From Saprospiraceae bacterium (GTDB taxonomy: Bacteria > Bacteroidota > Bacteroidia > Chitinophagales > Saprospiraceae), in NCBI GenBank assembly GCA_958295895.1, contig CATQHI010000014.1, positions 49,261-113,260 on the forward strand: a stretch of DNA of 64,000 bases. The letters are read 5' to 3'. The stretch's first letter is position 1. Every line of letters begins with the position of its first letter. A program made the position numbers and the translations under genes. Shown one piece after another: positions 54,600 to 64,000 of the stretch. The notes under the pieces were generated by a model. That model was not told the DNA's origin. It ran no database searches and was given only the letters and a program-made list of their open reading frames with translations.

Positions 54600-55279
54600 G
54601 CACCCGCGTCACTTCGCAGAGTGCGGCGGCTACTCACACGGTCGACTGCGTCGTTTTCGGTTTTGCGGAAGGGGAGCTACGAGTACTGTTAGTGCGCCGG
54701 GCCGTAGCGCCCTTCGCCGGGGAGTGGGTGCTGCCGGGCGGTGCCATGGCCGCCGACCAGACCCTCGAAGAAACGGGGCAGCGGGTCCTACGGGAGCTGG
54801 TGGGGGTCTCTAACCTCCAACTCACCCAGGTAGCTACCTACAGTGCCCCCGACCGCCACCCCGTGCGCCGGGTAGTGACCACGACCTACTACGCCCTGGT
54901 ACGGCCCGAGCACCATACGCCGGCAGCACGGGGTTACCTGAGTGAGGCGGCCTGGCACCGGCTGACGGAACTACCGCCCCTGGGCTTTGACCACCGCGAG
55001 CTGCTCGACGATGCACACCTGCGACTTATTCAGCACCTGCGTACGCGCCCCCTTGCCTTTGCCCTGTTGCCGGATGACTTTACGCTCAGTGAGATACAAC
55101 AACTGTACGAGGAAATTTTGGGGGAGTCGCTGGATCGCCGCAATTTTCGGCGCAAAGTCTTAGCCTACGATTTTTTAATTGATACTGGGGTAAAACGCAG
55201 TGGCGTTAAGGGAGGACCGGCCGTGTACCGTAGCGACCCGGCACTCCTACACCGCGCTCTGACCGCGCCTCACATTTAG
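54584..55279 (+). CDS. NrtR-type Nudix-winged-helix regulator
   Basis: This 231-residue protein has an N-terminal Nudix-like domain (about 20-150) and a C-terminal winged helix (about 160-231, DFTLSEIQQLYEEILGESLDRRNFRRKVL). The Nudix box is degenerate: GGAMAADQTLEETGQRVLRELVGV lacks the full set of metal-binding glutamates, as in regulators where the domain senses a ligand. Bacteroidota use this family for sugar regulation. Overlap with kduD and the palindrome at 52963-52974 make control of the uronate genes likely (inference). The effector would be a uronate intermediate. Confidence 0.82.
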   Translation: MDGPLSTRVTSQSAAATHTVDCVVFGFAEGELRVLLVRRAVAPFAGEWVLPGGAMAADQTLEETGQRVLRELVGVSNLQLTQVATYSAPDRHPVRRVVTTTYYALVRPEHHTPAARGYLSEAAWHRLTELPPLGFDHRELLDDAHLRLIQHLRTRPLAFALLPDDFTLSEIQQLYEEILGESLDRRNFRRKVLAYDFLIDTGVKRSGVKGGPAVYRSDPALLHRALTAPHI

Positions 55280-55337
55280 TGGCTATCAGGTGGCAAGTGT
55301 TCACGATTTCTTAACCCGCCCACTGCTCTTCGTCGCC

Positions 55338-55345
55338 TACCTTTG
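55338..55345 (+). promoter_or_regulatory. Putative -7 promoter box for the secreted nuclease
   Basis: TACCTTTG matches TAnnTTTG, 29 nt before the GTG start at 55375. Confidence 0.5.
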
Positions 55346-55374
55346 GTGCTTCCCAGCGAACTAACACCGAATCC

Positions 55375-58275
55375 GTGCGACCTACCTACCTGATTCTTAC
55401 CCTCTTATGCGGTAGCCTGCTGGCCTCGGCCCAGAACCGCGTGATCCTGACCGGACTGCTCGATGGCACCGGCCCCGGCGCCACCCCCCGGGCCATCGAG
55501 CTCTACGTAGAAGGAACGGTTGATCTGAGTGACTACACCATCCAGCGCTACGCGAACACGAATACGGACGGCACGCCCATTCAGCTATCCGGCACCTATA
55601 CCGATGCCTTCGTGTACGTCGTCAACGGCACGGATGCCTTCGCCGAGGCATTCGGCAGCAGCGGTGACTTTGTCAACGTGATCTCCTCGGGCACCGTCAG
55701 CGGCAACGGTAACGATGCCTTCACCCTGGAACTCGGCGGCACCATTATCGACCAGGTGGGCGGGGGCATCGGCGACGACGCCAGCATCTACGCCGACAGC
55801 TACCTCTACCGCCAGGACGGCACCGGGCCCGACGGCACCGGGCCCGACGGCGACTGGGTGGCAGCCAACTGGGCGATCCCCGGCAACGACGTGCTCGACG
55901 GGCTCAACTACGCGGAGATCGGCGCGGCCGTGCCCTTCGGGAGCTACCGGATCGGCGGGGGTACCACCGGGCCCACCGCCACCATATCGACAGCTTCCCA
56001 GAACCTGGCCGAGCCGAATACCGAGGGTGGGTTTTTTGTCACCCTCTCGGAGCCCGCTCCGGCACCCCTCACCATCCGTTATAGCCTCGGCGGCACGGCT
56101 ACGCCCGGGGTCGATTATATCACGGTGAGCCCCGCCGAACTCACCTTTGCCGCCGGCGACGAGGTGGCCGGTCTGGTGCTGACCGTCGTTGACGATACCC
56201 TCATCGAGGGCACGGAGACTATCTCGCTTACCCTAGATTCCATCAGTGACGACAGCTATACGCTAGGAGCGGCGGCTGAAATTGTCGTCATCGACGACGA
56301 CCTCGGCACCGACCCCATCGGCATCCACATCGTGCAGGGGCGCGGGGATGTGAGTCCGCTGGCCGGTAACGTGGTTACCGTACAGGCCGTAGTGACCGGC
56401 GACTTCCAGGAGGGCCTCGGTGGCTTTTACGTGCAGGAGGAGGATGCGGATGCGGACCGGGACAGCCTCACCTCCGAGGGCGTATTCGTCTACGCGCCGG
56501 ACCAGGCAGTCACCATCGGCGATCTGGTCACCGTCACCGGCATCGTGGAGGAACGCTTCGGCCAAACCCAACTCCGGGGCGGGGACACGGGTGCAAGCTT
56601 TACGGTGGAGGCAAACGGCACTCCCCTACCCTCGACTACGGATCTGACCCTGCCCCGCCCCGACTCCCTCCTCGAAGCCCTGGAGGGCATGCGGGTCACG
56701 CCCCGTGACCTGGTCATGACCGACGTCAGTAACCTGGCCCGCTTCGGGGAGGTGGAGGTGACCTCGGACGAGCGGCTGATCCAGTTCACCGAGTGCAACC
56801 GACCCGGTGCCGCAGCCTTTGCCGCCTACCGGGATAGCACTGCCGCGGACCGGCTACTGATCGACGACGGCCGCGGGGGCAGCAACCTCCTGCCCATCCT
56901 CTTCGCCGGCACCGACACCCTGGAGGCTACGGACCAAATCCGCGCCGGTCAGACCATCAGCGGACTCACCGGCGTGCTGGGCTACGGCTTCGACCGCTAC
57001 CGTATCCAACCTACACAGACTGAGAACCTTACGCTGGGTGGCAACGAACGGCCTACCATGGCTCCGGAAGTGGGTGGTGAGATTCGCGTCGTCAGCGCCA
57101 ACGTCCTCAACTACTTCACCACCCTCGGCAGCCGTGGCGCGGACACGGAGGCTGAGCTCATCCGTCAGGAAGACAAGATCGTGGCCGCCCTCTGCGCGCT
57201 CGACGCCGACATCATCGGCCTCATCGAAATCGAGAACAACGACAACGTAGCCCTGGCCCGCCTGGTCGACGCCCTCACGACCCGCTGCGGCGTACCCTAC
57301 GCCTACGTGGAATCACCCAATACCGGCGACGACCAGATCATGGTGGCCCTCGTGTACCGCACGGATCGCATTGCCGAATCCGGCACCGCCGCCGCCCTGG
57401 CCACCCCAGCCGAGCTATTTGTGGGACCCAGCACCAACCGCGTCCCCCTGGCCCAGACCTTCCGCGTCGTCGACCCCACAAGTAGCAACCTGGGCGAGGA
57501 GCTCACCGTGAGCGTCAACCACTTCAAGAGCAAGGGTGGCGGCTGCGGGGCCGGCGACGATGACAACGGTGGGGCCGGCAACTGTAACGGCACCCGTACC
57601 GCCGGTGCCCGCGCCCTGGCCGAGTGGCTCGCCACGAACCCCACCGGCGTCGCTGACCCCGACGTACTCCTCATCGGCGACCTCAACGCCTACCGTATGG
57701 AGGACCCCATCATGACGCTGGAAGATGCGGGCTACGTCAACACCAAATCGCTCAACGGTAACACTAAATTTCCGTGTGGCGGCGGTCCGCCCAGCTACGT
57801 CTTCGCTGGCGAATGGGGTAGCCTCGACTACGCGCTGGCCAGCGATTCCCTGGGCCCCTTCATCACCGGTGCCACCGCCTGGACGGTCAACGCCCCCGAG
57901 CCGGCCGTACTCGACTATAACACCGAGGGGGCTAGCCAAGACCTCTACGCCCCTGACTTCTACCGCTTTAGCGATCACGACCCCATCGTGGTGGGTATTG
58001 ATCTCAAGCAGATTGTCAATAGCGTAAGCAACAGTATACCGGGCGGCTCCCGCGTTGAGCTTCAGCGGCTGGATGCAGACACCTACACCTTCAATGGCCT
58101 ACAGCGTCCGGGCCGCTACCTGCTGACCAATGCTGCGGGGCAGGTGCTGGGGCACGGTCAAGCTCCCAAGCAGGGTGCGCGGGTCAGTGTAGCGGATTTA
58201 CCGGCCGGTATCTACTTCGTATTACTGCAAGAGCCTGGAGCGGGGCAGGCTGCATTCAAACTGCTGGCGCAATAA
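55375..58275 (+). CDS. Secreted ExeM/NucH-like nuclease with Calx-beta and T9SS-type C-terminus
   Basis: This 966-residue secreted protein starts at GTG 55375 with a clear signal peptide (MRPTYLILTLLCGSLLASAQ). A lamin-tail-like domain (about 22-190, PRAIELYVEGTVDLSDYTIQRY) and a Calx-beta domain (about 205-310) follow, then an OB-like segment. An endonuclease/exonuclease/phosphatase domain comes next (about 580-880), with IIGLIEIENNDN, VSVNHFKSKGGGCG, IGDLNAYRMEDP and FSDHDPIVVGI as metal and catalytic motifs. The end (GRYLLTNAAGQVLGHG to GIYFVLLQEPGAGQAAFKLLAQ) resembles a T9SS sorting domain. It probably degrades extracellular DNA. Confidence 0.9.
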   Translation: MRPTYLILTLLCGSLLASAQNRVILTGLLDGTGPGATPRAIELYVEGTVDLSDYTIQRYANTNTDGTPIQLSGTYTDAFVYVVNGTDAFAEAFGSSGDFVNVISSGTVSGNGNDAFTLELGGTIIDQVGGGIGDDASIYADSYLYRQDGTGPDGTGPDGDWVAANWAIPGNDVLDGLNYAEIGAAVPFGSYRIGGGTTGPTATISTASQNLAEPNTEGGFFVTLSEPAPAPLTIRYSLGGTATPGVDYITVSPAELTFAAGDEVAGLVLTVVDDTLIEGTETISLTLDSISDDSYTLGAAAEIVVIDDDLGTDPIGIHIVQGRGDVSPLAGNVVTVQAVVTGDFQEGLGGFYVQEEDADADRDSLTSEGVFVYAPDQAVTIGDLVTVTGIVEERFGQTQLRGGDTGASFTVEANGTPLPSTTDLTLPRPDSLLEALEGMRVTPRDLVMTDVSNLARFGEVEVTSDERLIQFTECNRPGAAAFAAYRDSTAADRLLIDDGRGGSNLLPILFAGTDTLEATDQIRAGQTISGLTGVLGYGFDRYRIQPTQTENLTLGGNERPTMAPEVGGEIRVVSANVLNYFTTLGSRGADTEAELIRQEDKIVAALCALDADIIGLIEIENNDNVALARLVDALTTRCGVPYAYVESPNTGDDQIMVALVYRTDRIAESGTAAALATPAELFVGPSTNRVPLAQTFRVVDPTSSNLGEELTVSVNHFKSKGGGCGAGDDDNGGAGNCNGTRTAGARALAEWLATNPTGVADPDVLLIGDLNAYRMEDPIMTLEDAGYVNTKSLNGNTKFPCGGGPPSYVFAGEWGSLDYALASDSLGPFITGATAWTVNAPEPAVLDYNTEGASQDLYAPDFYRFSDHDPIVVGIDLKQIVNSVSNSIPGGSRVELQRLDADTYTFNGLQRPGRYLLTNAAGQVLGHGQAPKQGARVSVADLPAGIYFVLLQEPGAGQAAFKLLAQ

Positions 58276-58304
58276 CACACGTTGCGCCCACGGCGCAGGA
58301 ATCG

Positions 58305-58377
58305 AACCGCAGAGGACACAGAGGTACGCAGAGTCATGTTCAGAAGCACCTCTGTGTTCTCCGCGACCTCTGCGGTT
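58305..58377. repeat. CGCAGAGG/CACAGAGG long inverted repeat
   Basis: AACCGCAGAGG (58305-58315) pairs with CCTCTGCGGTT (58367-58377), and ACACAGAGGT (58316-58325) with ACCTCTGTGT (58348-58357); all four arms are perfect. The hairpin lies between two convergent genes and could also act as a bidirectional terminator. Confidence 0.75.
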
Positions 58378-58409
58378 AATAATTAAAGCAGCGGAGCTGC
58401 AAAACCCAG

Positions 58410-59546
<1,137 letters not shown>

Positions 59547-59612
59547 GGGGCGCGACGGTTACGTTGGGGAAAGGAATAACGCGCCGGCGGTAGCTTGGAT
59601 GTTTTGAAACTA

Positions 59613-61805
59613 TTAAAAATCCACCCCGAGACTCAGCAGGAAGTTTCTCCCCGCCTGGGGGTACATGCCCAGTGTAGTCGTAGGCGTGCCGTCGAGGCGG
59701 TAGCGGTAGCTCCAGCCGTTGCTGGCGTACAACTGATCGGTGAGGTTGCGCAGCAGAAAGGTGAGCCGGTAGCGCTTGCGGAAGCCGTAGCTGAGGCGCA
59801 AATCGCTGTAGTAGTAGCCGGGCAGCTCGCTCTGGGTCGCCCCACTATTGTCGACGTAGCGGGCCCCGACGTACTTGGTTTGCAGGGCGGCCCCAAAAGC
59901 ATGGTCGCGCAGGCTACGGTCATAGGCGAGTTCGAGGGCACCGGTCACGTCGGGACTGAAGCTCAGCGGCGTATCTTGCTGCGGTAGCTCCGTTTGTCCC
60001 TGGTAGTCGAAGGCGGCATCGTAGTCATCGAGGGTTTCGGTGAAGGCGCGGACGCGGTTGCGGCTCAGGGTAAGGTTACCGCCGAGGGTGAAGTGGTCGG
60101 TGAGCTGTACCCCGCCCTGGAGCTCTACGCCAAGGCGGTAGCTCTCGGGCACATTGGTGCGGATGTACTCGCCCACGTCATTGAGCCGGCCGGTGAGGAC
60201 GAGCTGGTCGCGGTAGGCCATGTGGTACAGGTTCACGCCGTAGTTGACGCGCTGTAGGGTGCGGAAGAAGCCGAGCTCGGTGTTGTAGAGCTTTTCGGGT
60301 ATGGGCCTGGTGCTGACGGGGCTGTCGACGAAATCGTTGCGGTTGGGCTCGCGCTGGGCTACTCCGAAGCTGAGGTAAGCCCGGGTGCCGCGGCTGGGCA
60401 GGTAGACCACTCCGGCCTTGGGGTTGAAGAAGGTGTGGCCGGCGTCCTGCTGGAGGAGACGGAGGTTTTCGTCCAGTCCGATAAATTCGTAGTTGACGTA
60501 GCGGAGTTGGGCGTCGCCGTAGAGACTCCAGCGGTCGGTCAGGGCGTAATTGGCCCGCAGGTAATTGTTGACATCGCGCTTGGTGGCGTCATTGTCGTAG
60601 TAGCGCTGGCGGATCTCGGAGTCGCCGGCGTAGCGCGCCCAGATGACCTCGCCGTAGTGACCGCCGCGGTATTCATTAGCCGCGCCGCCGAAGGTGACGT
60701 CCCAGTCGCCGCGCTGGTAGCGGAGGCTGTAAACGGTGCCGTAGAAATGGTTGTCGAGCCAGCGGCGGCGGATGAGTTCGCTACCTCCCTCGGTCCCTCC
60801 GGAGGAGGGAAGCAGCTCGATGCCGTAATCCGATAAATTTTGATCGGCCTTGTACTGCTCGAAATAGCCGAGGCCGCGGGTGTAGTGCCCGCTTATACTC
60901 AGATCGAGGTGGTCGGTCAGGCTACGGTTGAAGTGCAGCTGGTAGTGGTTCTGGCGGTAATTGTCGACCTCGTTATCGTAAGGTTCGCCCTCCTTCTCGG
61001 TGCCGACGGAGTTGTAGGTGCGGCCGTACTGGTCGATCTCCTCCTGCGTCACCCCGTTCCAACTCTGGTAGGTGACCTCGTGACCCCCGAAGGCAATGAA
61101 GCTGAAGATTGACTTGCCTACCTCTTTGGATATGGCGGCATAGTATCCATCTAGATCGGCGGTGGCGCGGTCGATGTAGCCATCGGAGTGGATCTTGGAG
61201 TAACGGGCTTCTACGGTGAGTCCGCCGTCGGTACGGCCCCGGTAGCTGACTACGCCGCGGCGGGTGCCGAAGCTACCCACGCCGCCGTCGAGACTCAGGC
61301 CGGGTTTGCCGTTGCCGCGCCCGGTGGTGAAGTTGATCGTAGCCCCGAAAGCGCCGGCCCCATTGGTGCTCGTACCTACGCCGCGCTGGATTTGGATGAG
61401 GTCGGTGGACGTACTGAAGTCCGGCAGATTCACCCAGAACACGCCCTGACTCTCGCTGTCGTTGTAGGGGATACCGTTAATGGTGACGTTGGTGCGGGTA
61501 GGGTCACTGCCGCGGATCCAGATGCCGGTGTAGCCTACGCCGGTGCCGGCATCGGAGTTGACGACGACGGAGGGCGTCCACTTGAGGAGGTAGGGGGCGT
61601 CCTGACCCACGTTTCGTACGGCGATGTCTTTCTTAGTGAAGTCGACGTAGGTCACCGGCGTTTCCTGGCGGGCGGAGGTGGCGGTCACCGTGATGGGGTA
61701 GTCGAATTCGTAGACCCGGTCGATGGTGTCGACGGCGGTGGTGGTCTGACCCGGTAGGAGTCGAACGAGGATCACCAGGGTGGCGATCAGGCGGAGCCGG
61801 AGCAT
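59613..61805 (-). CDS. TonB-dependent receptor, probably for thiamine
   Basis: This 730-residue outer-membrane receptor has a signal peptide (about 1-20, ending LPGQ) and a Plug at about 45-165 (KDIAVRNVGQDAPYLLKWTPSVVVNSD, RTNVTINGIPYNDSESQGVFWVNLPD). The barrel ends AGRNFLLSLGVDF. It lacks the carboxypeptidase-like extension of the other receptors here. A TPP riboswitch lies in its 5' leader, so it is repressed when thiamine pyrophosphate is plentiful and very likely imports thiamine or a related compound. Such riboswitch-controlled receptors are known from Bacteroidota. It is divergent from the GH20 gene. Confidence 0.92.
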   Translation of the reverse strand: MLRLRLIATLVILVRLLPGQTTTAVDTIDRVYEFDYPITVTATSARQETPVTYVDFTKKDIAVRNVGQDAPYLLKWTPSVVVNSDAGTGVGYTGIWIRGSDPTRTNVTINGIPYNDSESQGVFWVNLPDFSTSTDLIQIQRGVGTSTNGAGAFGATINFTTGRGNGKPGLSLDGGVGSFGTRRGVVSYRGRTDGGLTVEARYSKIHSDGYIDRATADLDGYYAAISKEVGKSIFSFIAFGGHEVTYQSWNGVTQEEIDQYGRTYNSVGTEKEGEPYDNEVDNYRQNHYQLHFNRSLTDHLDLSISGHYTRGLGYFEQYKADQNLSDYGIELLPSSGGTEGGSELIRRRWLDNHFYGTVYSLRYQRGDWDVTFGGAANEYRGGHYGEVIWARYAGDSEIRQRYYDNDATKRDVNNYLRANYALTDRWSLYGDAQLRYVNYEFIGLDENLRLLQQDAGHTFFNPKAGVVYLPSRGTRAYLSFGVAQREPNRNDFVDSPVSTRPIPEKLYNTELGFFRTLQRVNYGVNLYHMAYRDQLVLTGRLNDVGEYIRTNVPESYRLGVELQGGVQLTDHFTLGGNLTLSRNRVRAFTETLDDYDAAFDYQGQTELPQQDTPLSFSPDVTGALELAYDRSLRDHAFGAALQTKYVGARYVDNSGATQSELPGYYYSDLRLSYGFRKRYRLTFLLRNLTDQLYASNGWSYRYRLDGTPTTTLGMYPQAGRNFLLSLGVDF

Positions 61806-61818
61806 AGGCGGTACAAAT

Positions 61819-61912
61819 TTTCCCTTCCCGGCATTACCCGGGCAGGTTCCTGATTGTGGTAATCAAAGGGTATGATCTCAGCTGCGCTCTGGTGTGGGCG
61901 CAGCACCCCGTT
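61819..61912 (-). promoter_or_regulatory. TPP riboswitch
   Basis: The minus strand reads GGGGTGCTG, then a variable P3 arm, GCTGAGATCATACCC, GAACCTG, then GGGTAATGCC and GGAAGGGA, the conserved THI-element order. It ends about 14 nt before the TonB receptor ATG, which suggests control of translation initiation. The promoter box at 61920-61927 fits its 5' end. Confidence 0.93.
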
Positions 61913-61919
61913 GTGGACG

Positions 61920-61927
61920 CAAAGGTA
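61920..61927 (-). promoter_or_regulatory. Putative -7 promoter box of the TPP-riboswitch transcript
   Basis: TACCTTTG on the minus strand matches TAnnTTTG and lies directly before the first conserved riboswitch base. Confidence 0.6.
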
Positions 61928-61962
61928 GGCATTCCGTACATTTCCGATTCTAATCCCCGCGT

Positions 61963-63459
61963 ATGTTCCTATCTCGCTTAGCGTCCCTCCTGCTGCTCGC
62001 CAGTCTTTGCACCTGCGCCCCCGCCCCACCGCCCCAGCCGGTGGACGTGCCGAAGCTGTCCGAACTCCCCCTCATCCCCCTACCGGCCACGATCTCCGAT
62101 GGTGATGAGGTGAGCTACTACGAGACCTACAGTGGGGAGATGACGCCCAGCAGTGACGCCACGATCGGCGATGCGCAGCGCTATCTGTCCGAGCGAATGC
62201 CAAGCCTTATTCTACCATTACAGTATACCACGAGCGACCGGTTTGCCGAAGGGGCTTACCGCATTGACTTTGCCGACGGGCAGATCGAAATCCAGGCCGG
62301 CGAACGGGAGGGGATGCTTAATGCGGTCAAAACGCTGGAGCAGGTGCTGCACTTTTCGGGCGCGGACGCGGGTGCAGTTTACATCGCGGGGGGCACGATC
62401 GACGACCAGCCCCGCTTTCCCTACCGGGGGTACATGCTAGACGTAGCGCGGCACTTCTTTCCGGCCGACACGGTAAAGCAGGTCATCGACCGTATCGCCG
62501 CCTATAAGATCAATCACCTGCACCTGCACCTGAGCGACGACCAGGGCTGGCGCATCGAGATCAAGGGCTACCCGCGGCTGATGGAGGTGGGCGCGGCTAC
62601 GGAGGTGGACGGCACGCCGGGCGGCTTCTATACGCAGGAGGAGTACCGCGATCTGGTGGAATATGCCATGCACAAGGGCATCACCGTAATCCCGGAAATT
62701 GACATGCCGGGACACACGAATGCGGCGCTTGCTGCCTACCCCATCCTGAACGTGGAGGGTGCGGAGGTAGAGCCGTACATTGGGACCAAGGTGGGTTTCA
62801 GTACCTTCGACGTGGACCAGGACTCGGTGTACACCTTCATCGACGATGTCGTGGAGCAGCTCGCGGCCCTGACGCCGGGTCCCTACTTTCACCTGGGGGG
62901 AGACGAGAGCAATGCCACCGACCATGAGGACTACGTGCGCTTCGTGAATGAGGTGCAGCAGATTGTGCGCAGCCACGGCAAGTCGCCCATCGGCTGGGAT
63001 GAGGTAGCCACCTCGGAGCTGGCCGAGGGGACGATCGTCCAGCTCTGGGCGCATTCGGAATATGCACTACGGGCCAAGGAGGCGGGGAACCCGGTGCTGA
63101 TGTCGCCGGCTACCCGCACCTACCTGGACATGCAGTACGACACGGCCTCGCGCATCGGGCTGCACTGGGCGGCTTACATCCCCCTCGACTCGGCATATCT
63201 GTGGGACCCGGCTACCCAGGCTGAGGGTATTTCGGACGGTGATATCCTCGGCATTGAGGCCCCGCTGTGGAGCGAGACGGTGCGTACCCTGGAGGACATT
63301 GACTATTTGACTTTCCCCCGCCTCCTGGCGCTGGCCGAGGTGGGCTGGACGCCGCAGGAGCGGCGGGAGTGGGAGGACTTTCGGCGGCGGCTGCGGGCGC
63401 AGGTGGGGTGGTTGGAGACGCAGGGGGTGGGGGTGTATGAGTCGCGGGTATTGGAGTGA
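61963..63459 (+). CDS. GH20 beta-N-acetylhexosaminidase lipoprotein
   Basis: This 498-residue lipoprotein (leader ending LASLCTC) removes terminal N-acetylhexosamine residues. A GH20b domain (about 30-150) precedes the TIM barrel, which has FPYRGYMLDVARHFFP, INHLHLHLSDDQGWRIEIKGYPRL, EIDMPGHTNAAL and the catalytic pair D314-E315 in FHLGGDES. Length and motifs are normal. Chitin or glycan breakdown at the cell surface is likely. GC-box copies lie directly after the lipid-attachment cysteines (62009-62027) and, less well conserved, at 62358-62375. Confidence 0.94.
   Translation: MFLSRLASLLLLASLCTCAPAPPPQPVDVPKLSELPLIPLPATISDGDEVSYYETYSGEMTPSSDATIGDAQRYLSERMPSLILPLQYTTSDRFAEGAYRIDFADGQIEIQAGEREGMLNAVKTLEQVLHFSGADAGAVYIAGGTIDDQPRFPYRGYMLDVARHFFPADTVKQVIDRIAAYKINHLHLHLSDDQGWRIEIKGYPRLMEVGAATEVDGTPGGFYTQEEYRDLVEYAMHKGITVIPEIDMPGHTNAALAAYPILNVEGAEVEPYIGTKVGFSTFDVDQDSVYTFIDDVVEQLAALTPGPYFHLGGDESNATDHEDYVRFVNEVQQIVRSHGKSPIGWDEVATSELAEGTIVQLWAHSEYALRAKEAGNPVLMSPATRTYLDMQYDTASRIGLHWAAYIPLDSAYLWDPATQAEGISDGDILGIEAPLWSETVRTLEDIDYLTFPRLLALAEVGWTPQERREWEDFRRRLRAQVGWLETQGVGVYESRVLE
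62009..62027 (-). repeat. Dispersed GC-box repeat copy in coding DNA
   Basis: GCACCTGCGCCCCCGCCCC encodes the residues around and after the lipobox of the GH20 lipoprotein. Confidence 0.6.
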
Positions 63460-63497
63460 ATATTACCAATTATGGCACGTTCGTGGTATTTTAGGGA

Positions 63498-64000
63498 ATG
63501 CGAATCTTTCTCCTATTAATCATTATTGCCGCTTTCTCGCCGACTGGTGCACAAACTTGGTACGGGGTATTGAACGTTTACGGTCAAGCCTTGCCGATAA
63601 ATGTTGAACTAAGCGATTCGACCGGCACCCTACAAAGCCCTTTGCAATCATAAACGCGCATTCCCTTTACGGACTACGCCCTAAGCACTGACAGCCTGTA
63701 CTTCAGAGTAGCTACTCTGCAACTGAGCTTCTCCGGTCGGCGCCACAGGGACAGTATCGTCGGAAAATTTGAGCAGGCAGATTTTCGTACAGCGTTTACG
63801 CTCTACCGCAGTAAACCACCGGGGTATGATCCCGATACTAGCGAGGCACCGTTAGCTAGACCGCAGGAACCCACTGATTTTCCCTACCGACAGCAAGAAG
63901 TGCGCTTCATGGGCGGAGCCACGGGGGTGGAGTTGGTGGGAGAGTTGACGCTGCCGGAGGACGGTCCGCCGAAAGCACTACTCGTACTGGTCTCCGGTTC
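63498..64000 (+). CDS. Alpha/beta hydrolase N-terminus, in-frame stop, cut by window edge
   Basis: ATG 63498 opens a signal peptide (MRIFLLLIIIAAFSPTGAQ) and a mature start TWYGVLNVYG. A TAA at 63651 interrupts the frame after 51 codons. The same frame then continues without a break to the window edge: TRIPFTDYALSTDSLYFRV and, near the end, GVELVGELTLPEDGPPKALLVLVSGS. This is the usual N-terminal domain and first strand of secreted alpha/beta hydrolases (EstA-like). A single base substitution could turn TAA into a Tyr codon, so this is either a consensus error or a nonsense mutation. The catalytic part lies outside the window. Confidence 0.65.

Noticed and set aside
58290..58320. Possible tRNA T-arm (GGTTCGATTCC on the minus strand)
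   Set aside because: No acceptor stem, anticodon arm or D arm can be built around it, and it overlaps the CGCAGAGG hairpin repeat.
62510..62535. Tandem CACCTG units resembling the GC-box
   Set aside because: They encode the conserved HLHLHLSDDQG strand of GH20, so protein conservation explains them.

Overview
The window reads as a chromosome segment of a GC-rich, marine-type Bacteroidota, most likely Saprospiria/Lewinella-like (inference). The supporting signs are SusC-type and Plug-type TonB receptors, DUF4249 and MbnP-like lipoproteins, C-terminal domains of type IX secretion cargo, an NrtR-type Nudix regulator, and several promoters matching the Bacteroidota -7 box TAnnTTTG. No rRNA, tRNA or CRISPR array was seen.

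Layout. 1-4.0 kb is AT-richer accessory DNA: a complete IS630 element with its inverted repeats, a MITE-like remnant, a DUF433/DUF5615 toxin-antitoxin pair, and three attC-like structures suggesting an integron-type cassette array. 4.0-10 kb holds a DUF1080 lipoprotein, an M16 homologue without its zinc motif, dnaN and a TonB receptor. 10-16.7 kb holds a 2-hydroxyacid dehydrogenase, a helix-hairpin-helix outer-membrane protein, a lipid kinase and an ABC exporter. 16.6-24.3 kb holds a YkoF-like protein, a TonB receptor/DUF4249/MbnP-like set, and cysC-cysD-cysN for sulfate activation. 24.3-31.9 kb holds an enolase-superfamily enzyme, rpe, a DUF2279 protein, a nuclease, etfBA, a beta-propeller lipoprotein and a PAP2 phosphatase. 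31.9-38.9 kb is a full Anbu locus: Anbu peptidase, alpha-E protein, circularly permuted ATP-grasp, and transglutaminase-DUF2126. 39.2-47.5 kb is a secreted RHS polymorphic toxin with a candidate immunity gene behind it and a catalytically dead M43 homologue in front. 48-50.6 kb holds a Gre-like protein and metG. 50.6-50.9 kb holds a candidate small RNA. 50.9-55.3 kb is an unsaturated-uronate catabolic locus (GH88-DUF4861, kduI, kduD, NrtR-like regulator) with a palindromic operator candidate. 55.4-64 kb holds a secreted nuclease, an HtrA protease, a TPP-riboswitch-controlled TonB receptor, a GH20 hexosaminidase and a truncated hydrolase.

Two window-wide observations matter most. First, a short GC-rich repeat with core GGGCGGGGnCGCAGGTGC is scattered in both orientations, in intergenic DNA and inside unrelated genes. 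Two longer copies of about 46 bp sit in the same reading frame in a nuclease and a transglutaminase. Second, many genes, including essential ones such as dnaN, are broken by one-base indels, mostly in G or C runs. Consensus error in a draft assembly explains this better than gene decay, so the affected genes are described as intact genes with frameshifts.
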